This document shows, piece by piece, positions 1-9,074 of a DNA stretch of 64,000 bases (position 1 is the first letter of the stretch; the number at the start of each line of letters is the position of its first letter). The DNA is from Oligoflexales bacterium (GTDB taxonomy: Bacteria > Bdellovibrionota_B > Oligoflexia > Oligoflexales > RGVZ01). Location: NCBI GenBank assembly GCA_947494335.1, contig CANLUT010000001.1:186001-250000 (forward strand), given 5' to 3'. Below the pieces are notes generated by a model. It worked only from the letters and a program-made list of their open reading frames with translations, was not told where the DNA came from and did not search any database. The position numbers were made by a program, and so were the translations under genes.

Positions 1-21
1 AAGAAGGGGAGTCTGTAGGTC

Positions 22-996
22 GTGTTTGAGTTAGATAATCTCAATCACTACATCAATAAACTGCGCCCTTTGCCATGGCGAGCGGCTGTGGCCGTGCTAG
101 TGACCAGTTTTTTACTCGCCTCGATTGTTAGCTCCATTCTTGGCTGGTGGCTAATGGGTCATGTTGGAAATGGACTAAGTAGTGGTCAATCTGATGATGA
201 ACCAATTAATTTTGGCCAGGATGTGGGTCTTGCAAAGGTTGCGATGGAAAAAATCCTGGAGCGCAATATTTTTAACTCGGAAGGTCTGATGGGGGATGTC
301 GATCCCTCTGCAGACGAGGCTCAGATGGCCAAAACTCAATTGCCTGTAAGGATATTAGGAATCATTTACGGTGGAACGCCATTCAATGGTATCGCTATGG
401 TGGAAAACACGCAGAACAAATCAGTGAATTCATTCATGGTTGGTGATCAGTTAACGCCTGAGGCCAAAGTTACAGAAATTCTGCGCGACATGATTCTTAT
501 CGATAACAAAGGGCGCAAGGAGTTTGCTCAACTCGAGGAGATTGAGCTTCGTAGGACCACGCGAACGGGTGGGGGCAAAAAGAAGTCTTCTACACCGGAG
601 TCTTTGACGGGAAGCGGCTATGCAACCGATGCGCCACCAGAGAACTACCGGGAAGAAGGATTTGAACGTAAAGGCAATAATATTGAAGTTACATCTGAGT
701 ACAAGAATCGACTGCTTTCTGTTGATTTTGCCAATGTTCTTCAGGATGCCAAGGCAAGTCCGAACATGGTTGATGGCGTGCTAAAGGGTTGGAGAATGGA
801 CCGCATTCGCAAAAGCAGCTTTTACGAGAAGGCAGGCATGCAGAACGGTGATGTGGTCGAGGAGATAAACGGGGTTGTTTTGTCGGATGCAGGTCAGTCA
901 ATCAAGCTACTTCAGGGTATGAAAAATGAGAGTGAGTTTGACATCAAGATCAATAGGAACGGTCAAAGAATGATCCTTAACATGAAGGTGCGTTAG
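22..996 (+). CDS. gspC: T2SS inner-membrane protein GspC (first copy)
   Basis: GspC links the inner-membrane platform of the type II secretion system to the outer-membrane secretin GspD. Seen: a short cytoplasmic N-terminus, one membrane helix at about residues 20-43, the homology-region core (RNIFNSEG near residue 82, then ILGIIYGG near 111), a charged linker, and a C-terminal PDZ-like domain (GMQNGDVVEEINGVVL near 275). The start is a GTG with a GGGGAG ribosome site upstream. It is the first visible gene of a contiguous gspC-N operon. A second GspC-like gene follows after 7 bp, so the two may form a heteromer or recognise different substrates (inference). The promoter lies outside the window. 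Confidence 0.9.
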   Translation: MFELDNLNHYINKLRPLPWRAAVAVLVTSFLLASIVSSILGWWLMGHVGNGLSSGQSDDEPINFGQDVGLAKVAMEKILERNIFNSEGLMGDVDPSADEAQMAKTQLPVRILGIIYGGTPFNGIAMVENTQNKSVNSFMVGDQLTPEAKVTEILRDMILIDNKGRKEFAQLEEIELRRTTRTGGGKKKSSTPESLTGSGYATDAPPENYREEGFERKGNNIEVTSEYKNRLLSVDFANVLQDAKASPNMVDGVLKGWRMDRIRKSSFYEKAGMQNGDVVEEINGVVLSDAGQSIKLLQGMKNESEFDIKINRNGQRMILNMKVR

Positions 997-1003
997 TCTC
1001 AGC

Positions 1004-2038
1004 ATGAATATGACTCAGGATATCATTCGGACTCGGTTGGCTGTTTTGTTGCCGCGCGTGAAAGCATGGTTAAAACGTCAGTCGGCCGATAGCCTTCATC
1101 GTATTGAAGAACGTATTTACATTGCGATTGTTCCACTTGCTATCGCTTACTTAGCGGCAACAGTGGTTGGTGGTTTGATATCAAACTCGCTTGTGTCCGG
1201 TATCTTGGCCTCTCGTGCTCGCATGAATGTGCGGGCTGATGAGGCATCAACGGTGACGCTAGAACGCCCGGTCATGGCAAACACACGAGATCTGCAGAAA
1301 GTTATCAAAGATCGAAATATTTTTAACAGTGAAGGTAAATTTCCAGAGGAGAAGATTGGCGCACAAGGCGGTGGATCGTTGGCCCGATTCGACATTAACG
1401 CGCCATGCAACCCGACAACACTGCCGATTGAGCTCGTCGGAACGATTTACCTTGGTGATGCCATGCGCTCGATGGCGACCGTAAAAGATAAGAGCTACTC
1501 AGAAGCCGACGTCTATCGGGTTGGGGACGCTATTTATGGAAACGAGATGGCAGTGGTGGCGGCTGTTGAACGGCAAAAAATTATCATTAACAATAATGGC
1601 ATGAAAGAATGTATCGATCTTGATAAGGGCGATCCTAATGCCGCAAGTGATGGATTTCCCTCATTCGGAGGAACGGATTTTGGTGGTTTACCAAGTGGTT
1701 CTGCGGGCTCCGGATCAGAAATTACTGTGGAAGCTAGCTACGTGGAAGGTGAATTAGGCCCGGGATTTGGTAAAATTGTTGATGCAGCACGTTTAGTTCC
1801 TAATACGGTTGATGGTGGAATTAATGGTTTTAAAATTTTTTCAATAAAAGGTGGCACTCTGTTTGCCAGAATTGGCTTGCAAAATGGTGATGTCATCACG
1901 CAGGTCAACGAAACGAGTATGAAGCAACCAGAACAGGGATTTGCCTTATATCAAGCGTTTCAGGACGAGAAGGAAGTAAGAATTCAATTGCTCCGCGGCG
2001 GAACGTCGCCGCAGAACATAACAGTGCGGATCAAGTAA
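1004..2038 (+). CDS. second, divergent GspC-like T2SS protein
   Basis: This is a paralogue of the preceding gene with the same layout: a membrane helix at about residues 40-63, an RNIFNSEG motif near residue 104, a homology-region strand ELVGTIYLGD, a Gly/Ser/Phe-rich linker (about 215-235) and a C-terminal PDZ-like domain (IGLQNGDVITQVNETSM). Outside these motifs the two copies differ strongly, so the duplication is old. Tandem GspC genes are unusual, since most T2SS operons carry one. It is co-transcribed with the first copy and lies 46 bp before the gspD start. The family is clear; the division of labour between the copies is unknown. Confidence 0.85.
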   Translation: MNMTQDIIRTRLAVLLPRVKAWLKRQSADSLHRIEERIYIAIVPLAIAYLAATVVGGLISNSLVSGILASRARMNVRADEASTVTLERPVMANTRDLQKVIKDRNIFNSEGKFPEEKIGAQGGGSLARFDINAPCNPTTLPIELVGTIYLGDAMRSMATVKDKSYSEADVYRVGDAIYGNEMAVVAAVERQKIIINNNGMKECIDLDKGDPNAASDGFPSFGGTDFGGLPSGSAGSGSEITVEASYVEGELGPGFGKIVDAARLVPNTVDGGINGFKIFSIKGGTLFARIGLQNGDVITQVNETSMKQPEQGFALYQAFQDEKEVRIQLLRGGTSPQNITVRIK

Positions 2039-2084
2039 GTACCTTGACGACGATGTCGAGGGACCACGGAAAGGGTGATTGGTT

Positions 2085-4631
2085 ATGGCAAGGAATCGCT
2101 TAAATGACCTGGTTAGTATTGGCTTGGCGGGTGCCATGGCCCTGTCTACTCCGTGCCAAGTTATGGCGCAGGGCACGCCGATGCCGGCTCCAGGTGCGAA
2201 CGGAGTTGAGCCACCACCGCCCCCACCGCCTCCACCGCCTCCACCACCGCCTCCACCGAGTGAGCCAATGCCGACTGATGTTGGCAATGAGCCCGTTGAG
2301 AGTTCAACAGCTGGAAAAGGCCGAAAAAGTACAGTCACCAAAGTAGCTCCTGACACAGCTAAGGTTGTGATTGAAGATAAAAAAGGAGCTGACGCGATTC
2401 CTCCTGGGCAAGAGCTGGTTAACATGGATTTTCCTGAGAAGACGGAAATTCGCGACATCGTTCGTGCTGTTGCCCTGTGGACCGGTAAGAACGTTATTCT
2501 TGACAGCAACGTTAGCGGGAAGATCCAGATCATTTCGCCAAAACGTGTCACAAAAGAAGAGGCATACCAAGCATTTTTATCTGCCCTTAACGTTCTTCGA
2601 TTAACCACTGTGGAGACGGGAAAAATACTTAAAATTGTTCCGATCAGTACGGCGGTTCGAGGTAATTTAAGAACATTCCTAGGGTCAAAATGGACACCTC
2701 TCACCGATGAGATCATTACGCAGATTGTTCCGCTGAAATACGTTGATGCGAAGAGTATTCAGACAACTCTGAGCAAGATTGTGACCGCCAACAGTATGGT
2801 GGCCTATGATAAGACGAATACTCTTATTATCAGTGACAGCGGATATAAGGTTCGTCGTATCCTTGATATTCTCGAGTTGATTGACGTTCAGGGCCAGCAG
2901 CCACAGGTCCAGTTTGTGCCGATTCGCTACGCTGATGCAAAAACTATTAATGACCGGGTCAGCGAGATTTTGAAAGCCAATAGTGCAGGCGGAGGCAGCT
3001 ACGGGGCCTTCAAGTTAATGGTAGATGAACGTACGAATTCAGTGATTGTCTTTGGCCCACCACGCACGATTGCTGATGTCCAAAGTCTGATTAAGAAATT
3101 TGATATTGAGCTTGATGACCCATCCCGTCAATCAAGTATCCACGTAAGGCCCCTTGACTATGCCGACGCGAAGAAAGTGGCATCTACTTTGTCGGCCTTG
3201 GCTCAAGGTGGAAAGAAGAAGAGCCCATCGTTTGCACCACCACCGCCGTCCAATGTGCCTGGAGCTCCTGGCGCGTCGTCAGGAACAGCGACCGCTGAAT
3301 TTGACGATAATGTTAAAATTACGGCAGACGAATCCTCTAACTCGCTTTTGATCTCCGGAAGTCGCTCATCCTATCAGGCCGTCAATAGCATTATCCGCAA
3401 GCTTGATATCAGAAAGAGTCAGGTCTTTATTGAGGCAGATATTCTTGATCTGGCAACTGATAATGGCTTCAACTTTGGGACATCTATCTTCAGCGGCGCA
3501 AAGTCTGGTCAAACTCAAATGGCGACGACTTGGCAGGGCGCCAAGATGGGTTCAATTATTTTGTCGCAGGCCACGGGAACAACGGCGGCTGGTGCCAAGG
3601 AAGCTGCTGGTGCATTTGCTGAAGATATGACAATTGGAATTCTTGCATCAAAAGAAGTGACAATTCCTGGCATTGGTAAATTTTCTCCGGGTGCTTTGAT
3701 TAAGCTGATCAAGACCGACAATAATGCGCGAGTGCTTTCTAGTCCGCACATTATGACCGCTGATAATGAAGAGGCGCAGATCGCTGTGGGCGAGAAAGTA
3801 TTCTTCAGATCCCAGCAAGATCCAACGGCTGGCTCCTCTGTCCCTGTCTCAAAGGTAGAAAATGAAAAGGCGGAACTTTCACTCAGCATAAAGCCAAATA
3901 TTTCAAATTCAAACTATGTGACTCTTAAGGTTGGTATTGATGCCAACTCGATCGAGGGAACGGATGCCGTCTCTAATCTTCCGAAAGTAAAGACTAGAAA
4001 GACATCCCAGCTATTAACGGTTAAGAGTGGGCAGACTGTAGTTATCAGTGGTCTTGTTCAGACACAAAAATTTGAGAAGTTTCAGAAAATTCCTTTACTT
4101 GGTGACATTCCGATTCTGGGCTGGCTATTCCGCAATAGTGAGATTCGCAGCCGCACCAGCAACATGATGGTCTTTTTAACGCCTCACGTCATCCATGGCG
4201 CCGACGATCTTGCAGCGATCTATCAATCGAAGTTGAAAGAGCGCGATGAGTACCTTGAGTATGTCTACGGGGGGAGCTTCAAGGAAGACCGCTTCTATGC
4301 TCTACTTCCAACCTCCGACGATGGAAAATATGTTCCAGACGCCAAAGATGAGGATGAAAAGCGAAGACGCGAAGAGGTCCGCTCTGCTTATATGAATGAC
4401 GCACCCATGGAAAGTGCTGTTAAGGATGAGAAGAAATCGGAACTGACAGAACCAACCCCAGTGCCGATGAATGCAACGCTTGGTAACGGGTCTGGTGGAG
4501 GAGACGCAGGAATATCGGCTCCGCCTCCTGGCGCACCACCGCCGCCACCGCCGCCGATGGAAAATGATATGCCGCCGCCGGAGCCTCCTATGATGGACGA
4601 GCCGCCGCCACCGCCGCCACCGATGGAGTGA
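2085..4631 (+). CDS. gspD: T2SS secretin GspD
   Basis: GspD is the multimeric outer-membrane channel of the T2SS. I chose the ATG at 2085 (AAAGGG upstream) over a TTG 6 bp earlier. It gives a signal peptide ending near CQVMAQ. Next comes a run of 16 prolines (about residues 43-60), then the N0 domain (MDFPEKTEIRDIVRAV), three N1-N3-type repeats (each marked by a YVDAK or YADAK motif) and the secretin core, with ARVLSSPHIMTADNEEAQIA and the family signature SGLVQTQKF...IPLLGDIPILGWLF. The C-terminus after the barrel is long, charged and again proline-rich. At 848 residues it is longer than common GspDs because of these proline segments. No pilotin gene is visible next to it. Confidence 0.95.
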   Translation: MARNRLNDLVSIGLAGAMALSTPCQVMAQGTPMPAPGANGVEPPPPPPPPPPPPPPPPSEPMPTDVGNEPVESSTAGKGRKSTVTKVAPDTAKVVIEDKKGADAIPPGQELVNMDFPEKTEIRDIVRAVALWTGKNVILDSNVSGKIQIISPKRVTKEEAYQAFLSALNVLRLTTVETGKILKIVPISTAVRGNLRTFLGSKWTPLTDEIITQIVPLKYVDAKSIQTTLSKIVTANSMVAYDKTNTLIISDSGYKVRRILDILELIDVQGQQPQVQFVPIRYADAKTINDRVSEILKANSAGGGSYGAFKLMVDERTNSVIVFGPPRTIADVQSLIKKFDIELDDPSRQSSIHVRPLDYADAKKVASTLSALAQGGKKKSPSFAPPPPSNVPGAPGASSGTATAEFDDNVKITADESSNSLLISGSRSSYQAVNSIIRKLDIRKSQVFIEADILDLATDNGFNFGTSIFSGAKSGQTQMATTWQGAKMGSIILSQATGTTAAGAKEAAGAFAEDMTIGILASKEVTIPGIGKFSPGALIKLIKTDNNARVLSSPHIMTADNEEAQIAVGEKVFFRSQQDPTAGSSVPVSKVENEKAELSLSIKPNISNSNYVTLKVGIDANSIEGTDAVSNLPKVKTRKTSQLLTVKSGQTVVISGLVQTQKFEKFQKIPLLGDIPILGWLFRNSEIRSRTSNMMVFLTPHVIHGADDLAAIYQSKLKERDEYLEYVYGGSFKEDRFYALLPTSDDGKYVPDAKDEDEKRRREEVRSAYMNDAPMESAVKDEKKSELTEPTPVPMNATLGNGSGGGDAGISAPPPGAPPPPPPPMENDMPPPEPPMMDEPPPPPPPME

Positions 4632-4638
4632 TGCTGAC

Positions 4639-6456
4639 ATGACTGATAGTTCCGACAAAACCAAAGAAAGTGATTCCGCGGATGGTGAATCCCCTAAGTG
4701 GAGTCATTTGCCTACAGTACCTATTCGTAAGATGGCAAAAAAGACTTTGGGGGAAATCCTCACAGAGTCGACCAACATCACGAAAGACCAGCTCGATGAG
4801 GCTTTGAAGGCCCAAGCGTCCCAGGCTGGCTCCAAGCTTGGCGAGATATTGATCGAAAAAAATCTAGCCACTGAAGAGGATATTCAGAGAGCTTTGGCCT
4901 ACCAGTTGGATTTACCGTATTACAATCGACTCCCCGTTAATGATATTGATCCTGGATTGGTTGACTCGATTCCGATTTACTTTTGTCGGGATAACAAGAT
5001 TCTGCCGGTGGCCCGTGATGATTTTAGCGTAACCGTAGCCGTAGCGGATCCGTTAAATATTTTTCCTCTCGACGATCTTCGGTTGATCATCTCGGCCAAT
5101 ATCAGCATGGTTGTGACCAGTGCTAGCCAAATCGACAATGCCATCAACCGCGTCTACGAGCGTTCTAACGACTCAAGTCAGAAGGTGATTGATGAGCTAA
5201 ACGTTCCTGACGTGAACGCCGATGAGGATCTGGATCAAGCACGAGACCTTCTCGAGAGCTCTGATGACGAAAAGCCAATTATTAAATTGGTTCACGGTTT
5301 GTTAGCCCGAGCTGTGAAAGAAAAAGCATCTGATATTCATATCGAGCCCTATGAATCAGAAATAATGGTCCGTTTCCGTATCGATGGAGCTCTTCAGGAT
5401 AAAATGGAAATCCCTCGCCGTCACGGAAACTCCCTGGCGTCACGTGTGAAGATTATGGGTAAGTTGAACATTGCTGAAAAGCGTGTTCCTCAGGATGGTC
5501 GAATCAGCATCAAAGTTGCAGGCAAAGAAATTGATGTTCGTCTCTCGGTATTACCGACGGCACACGGAGAGCGCATCGTAATGCGTCTTTTGGATAAGTC
5601 CTCGGGAACTAAGCGTCTGGATCAGATGGGCTTTGATCCAGAAATCTACCAAAAGTGGACGTCTTTAATTGAGCAGTCACACGGAATTATCCTTGTTACC
5701 GGTCCTACGGGTAGCGGTAAGTCGTCGCTTCTCTATGCGGCGCTGACTCATATCAACACAAGCGATATCAATATCCTTACAATCGAAGATCCAGTTGAAT
5801 ACCAGCTAAATGGTGTCGGTCAGATCCAGGTGAACGACAAAGTGGGGATGGGTTTTGCTGAGGGCTTGCGCTCGATTCTTCGTCAGGATCCGGATGTCAT
5901 CATGATTGGTGAGATCCGTGATGCGACCACAGCGCAGATTGCTATTCAATCTTCGATGACCGGTCACTTGGTGTTGAGCACTTTGCACACCAATGACACT
6001 GCTTCGACGGTCACCCGTCTCATGGACTTCCATATCCAGCCTTTCCAGATTACCTCAGCAGTGCTTGGCGTTATGGCGACCCGTCTGCTCCGTAAGCTTT
6101 GCGTAAACTGCAGGGAGGCCTATGTGCCGTCTGATAGGGATCTCGCTATGATGGAGATCACGCGTCAAGAGCTTGGAGACCGCAAGATTTACAAGAGCGG
6201 TGGTGGGTGTGATCGCTGTCAGAATGTGGGTTATAAGGATCGTATGGGTATATACGAGCTTCTTGTTTTTGATGACGAGATTCGTGATGTGATTGCCAAA
6301 ACTCAGGATGGCAAAGTTATCAAGAAAGCTGCGTTAGAAAAAGGTATGGTTACCTTGCGAGGTGCCGCGATCAAAAAGGTTATTGCAGGCTTAACGTCTC
6401 TGGAAGAAGCACTTCAGAATACGCAGGCCGATGATTTTGAAGCACTTGACGCTTGA
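4639..6456 (+). CDS. gspE: T2SS assembly ATPase GspE
   Basis: This cytoplasmic hexameric ATPase powers pseudopilus assembly. Seen: an N-terminal MshEN-type domain (LGEILTESTNITKDQLDEAL), the Walker A motif GPTGSGKSS near residue 355, the Walker B-type motif DPDVIMIGEIRD, the His box TGHLVLSTLHTND, and a four-cysteine zinc site (CVNC ... CDRC) typical of GspE/PilB ATPases. The 605-residue length is normal for the family. The ATG lies 7 bp after the gspD stop, with GGAG of the gspD end as ribosome site. It works with GspF and GspL. Confidence 0.95.
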   Translation: MTDSSDKTKESDSADGESPKWSHLPTVPIRKMAKKTLGEILTESTNITKDQLDEALKAQASQAGSKLGEILIEKNLATEEDIQRALAYQLDLPYYNRLPVNDIDPGLVDSIPIYFCRDNKILPVARDDFSVTVAVADPLNIFPLDDLRLIISANISMVVTSASQIDNAINRVYERSNDSSQKVIDELNVPDVNADEDLDQARDLLESSDDEKPIIKLVHGLLARAVKEKASDIHIEPYESEIMVRFRIDGALQDKMEIPRRHGNSLASRVKIMGKLNIAEKRVPQDGRISIKVAGKEIDVRLSVLPTAHGERIVMRLLDKSSGTKRLDQMGFDPEIYQKWTSLIEQSHGIILVTGPTGSGKSSLLYAALTHINTSDINILTIEDPVEYQLNGVGQIQVNDKVGMGFAEGLRSILRQDPDVIMIGEIRDATTAQIAIQSSMTGHLVLSTLHTNDTASTVTRLMDFHIQPFQITSAVLGVMATRLLRKLCVNCREAYVPSDRDLAMMEITRQELGDRKIYKSGGGCDRCQNVGYKDRMGIYELLVFDDEIRDVIAKTQDGKVIKKAALEKGMVTLRGAAIKKVIAGLTSLEEALQNTQADDFEALDA

Positions 6457-6486
6457 TGTTTGATGCGATAGTGGAAGGTTAATTAG

Positions 6487-7707
6487 ATGCCGGTTTATCG
6501 CTACAAAGGTTATGACGCCGCGACGGGTGCTGCCCGTAAGGGGACGATTGACGCGGAGTCACAGAAGGCTGCGCGCGCAAAGCTTAAATCTCGCGATAAA
6601 ATTCTCGTATCGGAGATGACGGAGGAAGTGGCAATTGATCGATTGAAGCGATCAAAGCCACTGTTTGGTTCCGGTGTTAACACCACGGACGTGGCGATTA
6701 TGACGAGACAATTTGCCACGTTGCAGTCCGCTCACTTACCCTTGGATGAAACGCTAAAAGCACTGACAAATCAGGTTGAAAACGAAGTTCTTCGTAATGC
6801 CCTGAGTAACGTAAAAGAGCAGATTTCTGAGGGTAAGTCACTCTATGAGGCCTTGGGCTCTTTTCCGACAATCTTTGATCGGCTTTATGTCAACATGGTT
6901 AAGGCTGGAGAGGCGTCTGGAACACTTGGTCTTGTTTTGACGAGGGTTGCGGACTTTATCGAGTATCAGGTGAAGATTCGCGGCCAAATCATGGGTGCAC
7001 TCATGTATCCGGCCGTCATGATTGGTGCGATGGGTATTATCACGGCCGTGATGTTCATCGCAGTTGTTCCAAAGATGCAGGTTGTATTCAAAAGTATGAA
7101 AGTTACGTTGCCTTGGTATACAAAGACTCTTATCGGTCTTTCTGAGTTCATACAGACTCGATGGTACTTGATAATTGCTGCCACGGCTCTCATCGTTTAC
7201 TTATCGAAGAGATGGTACGCTACGCCTAATGGTCGCAGGACTTTCGATAGTAATGCTCTGACTATGCCCATTTTCGGTGGAATTGTTATGCGTGTAAACG
7301 TTTCGCGATTCACAAAAACCTTGAGTACACTGCTGTCATCGGGTGTTCCTATCTTGGGGGCTCTTGAGATCACCAAAAACATCATTTCTAACACCCTGAT
7401 CAACGAAGCTTTGGAAAACGCCCGAGTTGCCGTGCAGGAGGGGCAAAGCCTAGGGGTGAGTATCGAAAAATCTCAGCTCTTTCCGCCATTGGTGACCTAC
7501 ATGATTATGACAGGAGAGAAAACTGGCCAGCTTGAGGAGATGCTCGGACACGTGGCAGTTGCTTATGATGCTGAAGTTGAGCGTAAGGTGGAGTCTTTGA
7601 TTGGCCTGATTGAGCCCCTCATGATTATTGTGATGACAGTTGGTGGTGCCGGTATTTTGGGGGCTCTCATGGTGCCAATGCTTTCTATTATGAATCAATT
7701 ACGGTAA
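6487..7707 (+). CDS. gspF: T2SS inner-membrane platform protein GspF
   Basis: GspF is the polytopic platform protein that couples GspE to pseudopilin extraction. The 406-residue length is standard. It starts MPVYRYKGYDAATG, a family hallmark, and has two repeated T2SSF domains (MTRQFATLQSAHLPLDETL and a second near FTKTLSTLLSSGVPIL). Membrane helices lie at about 168-195, 220-240 and 375-400. It follows gspE by 30 bp in the same operon. Confidence 0.95.
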   Translation: MPVYRYKGYDAATGAARKGTIDAESQKAARAKLKSRDKILVSEMTEEVAIDRLKRSKPLFGSGVNTTDVAIMTRQFATLQSAHLPLDETLKALTNQVENEVLRNALSNVKEQISEGKSLYEALGSFPTIFDRLYVNMVKAGEASGTLGLVLTRVADFIEYQVKIRGQIMGALMYPAVMIGAMGIITAVMFIAVVPKMQVVFKSMKVTLPWYTKTLIGLSEFIQTRWYLIIAATALIVYLSKRWYATPNGRRTFDSNALTMPIFGGIVMRVNVSRFTKTLSTLLSSGVPILGALEITKNIISNTLINEALENARVAVQEGQSLGVSIEKSQLFPPLVTYMIMTGEKTGQLEEMLGHVAVAYDAEVERKVESLIGLIEPLMIIVMTVGGAGILGALMVPMLSIMNQLR

Positions 7708-7744
7708 TATCCAATATTGACTGGAATTTAGGACAGGAGTTTCT

Positions 7745-8233
7745 ATGCGCCTCAATGGATTGAGTTCAAATTTTGCAAGCAGAGCCAGTTTTTTAAATAG
7801 GCCTTTCACAGCAGTCCGCCAAGCAGGCATGTCGATGATTGAGATTATGATCGTAATTTCGCTTATCGGTATCCTGATGACTTTTATTATCAGAAACGTA
7901 ATGCAATCAGCCGACAACGCAAAAGCAGATGCGGCACAAATTGGTATGAATATGTTGGTTCAGGATTTGCAGCGTTTTAAATTGGACACCAATCGCTATC
8001 CAACATCGGAGCAGGGGTTAAACGCTCTTCTCAACAATCCGGGCGGCGATGTTAAAAACTGGCGCGGACCATATACAGAGGAAAACAAACTGAATGATCC
8101 GTGGGCAGTGCCGTTTCAGTATGAATCTGACGGACGCACTATAAAGATGACATCATCTGGCCCGGATCAGGCCATGGGAACAGAAGATGACATTACATAT
8201 CCACCTAACAAGGGTGCTGAGAAAACTCAGTAA
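7745..8233 (+). CDS. gspG: T2SS major pseudopilin GspG
   Basis: This is the main subunit of the T2SS pseudopilus. Seen: a long 28-residue leader ending RQAG, then the processed N-terminus MSMIEIMIVISLIG with the conserved Glu at +5. The globular domain carries the GspG signature (RYPTSEQGLNALLNNP, WRGPYTEENKLNDPWAVPFQY), with C-terminal residues that usually bind calcium. It needs a prepilin peptidase, which is not in this window. A GGACAGGAG ribosome site precedes the ATG. Confidence 0.95.
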   Translation: MRLNGLSSNFASRASFLNRPFTAVRQAGMSMIEIMIVISLIGILMTFIIRNVMQSADNAKADAAQIGMNMLVQDLQRFKLDTNRYPTSEQGLNALLNNPGGDVKNWRGPYTEENKLNDPWAVPFQYESDGRTIKMTSSGPDQAMGTEDDITYPPNKGAEKTQ

Positions 8234-8261
8234 TCCCTGGTTGCATACGACGGTACTGTTC

Positions 8262-9074
8262 ATGCGACGAGCGCGATCTGCCGCAAATCAAGGACCATAC
8301 CCTGATAAAGAGTCGGGGATGACCATGATTGAAATTGCGGTCGTGATTGCGCTCATTGCATTTCTATATTCAATAGCTGTACCGCAATTTTCTCTTCGGA
8401 CAGGATCCGAGGCTGCGACGAAAGTTCAGCGTGTCGCAGATGATATTCGTGCGGCATTTGATCTTGCTGTGCTGAACAACAAAACGTATCGAATGGCATT
8501 CGTCTTGGCGACGGGTGAATATTACCTTGAAGAGGCCGACAGACCACTTCATTCCCTGGGTGACGGCAAAGGTGGAAAGGATCCGGCTGAAGAGGACGAA
8601 AAAGCTAAAAACGAAGAATTCGACGCCGTGACGACAGAATATAAATCCATGGCCGGTGATCCCGTCAAAGACGATAAAGGTGAGGTCATCCCGGGTGGCA
8701 ATGAGTCACCGATTTTGAAGTACCGCGAAAATGCCCGTGGTCCTCGCTGGACGCGTGTTGAGGGTCTCGAGTGGCAAGATCGCACGGTTGGGCCTTATCT
8801 CCTTGTGTCTGAGATGCAGGCTGAGCATCACGATCAAAAGCAGTTGATGACAGACTTGGGCGAAACTGGGCGTGCGTTCATCTATTTTTTTCCAGCTGGC
8901 TACGTTGAGAAGTCCTATATTGTCATTGCCTTTAAGAAGGATCGTATGGTCGTCGATGAGGACCAAAAGCCTTATACAATTGTGACACGCCCGTTTTTGG
9001 GATCTGCTGAAGTGAATAGTGGCACTGTGGAGATTGATGTTCATGACCTTAAAGATGAATCAGGACAATCCTGA
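8262..9074 (+). CDS. gspH: T2SS minor pseudopilin GspH
   Basis: Minor pseudopilin. The ATG at 8262 gives a leader ending KESG followed by MTMIEIAVVIALIAFL, with Glu at +5. A longer in-frame start at 8187 would overlap gspG and place 25 extra residues before the leader, so I rejected it. The mature protein is about 250 residues, larger than a typical GspH, because of a charged insertion (about residues 85-150) rich in Glu, Lys and Asp. The end overlaps gspI by 20 bp, which suggests translational coupling. Confidence 0.88.
   Translation: MRRARSAANQGPYPDKESGMTMIEIAVVIALIAFLYSIAVPQFSLRTGSEAATKVQRVADDIRAAFDLAVLNNKTYRMAFVLATGEYYLEEADRPLHSLGDGKGGKDPAEEDEKAKNEEFDAVTTEYKSMAGDPVKDDKGEVIPGGNESPILKYRENARGPRWTRVEGLEWQDRTVGPYLLVSEMQAEHHDQKQLMTDLGETGRAFIYFFPAGYVEKSYIVIAFKKDRMVVDEDQKPYTIVTRPFLGSAEVNSGTVEIDVHDLKDESGQS

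Noticed and set aside
1946-2716. Minus-strand ORF with a long glycine run
   Set aside because: It is the reverse reading of the gspC2 end and the proline run of gspD. It has no ribosome site and overlaps two confident genes.
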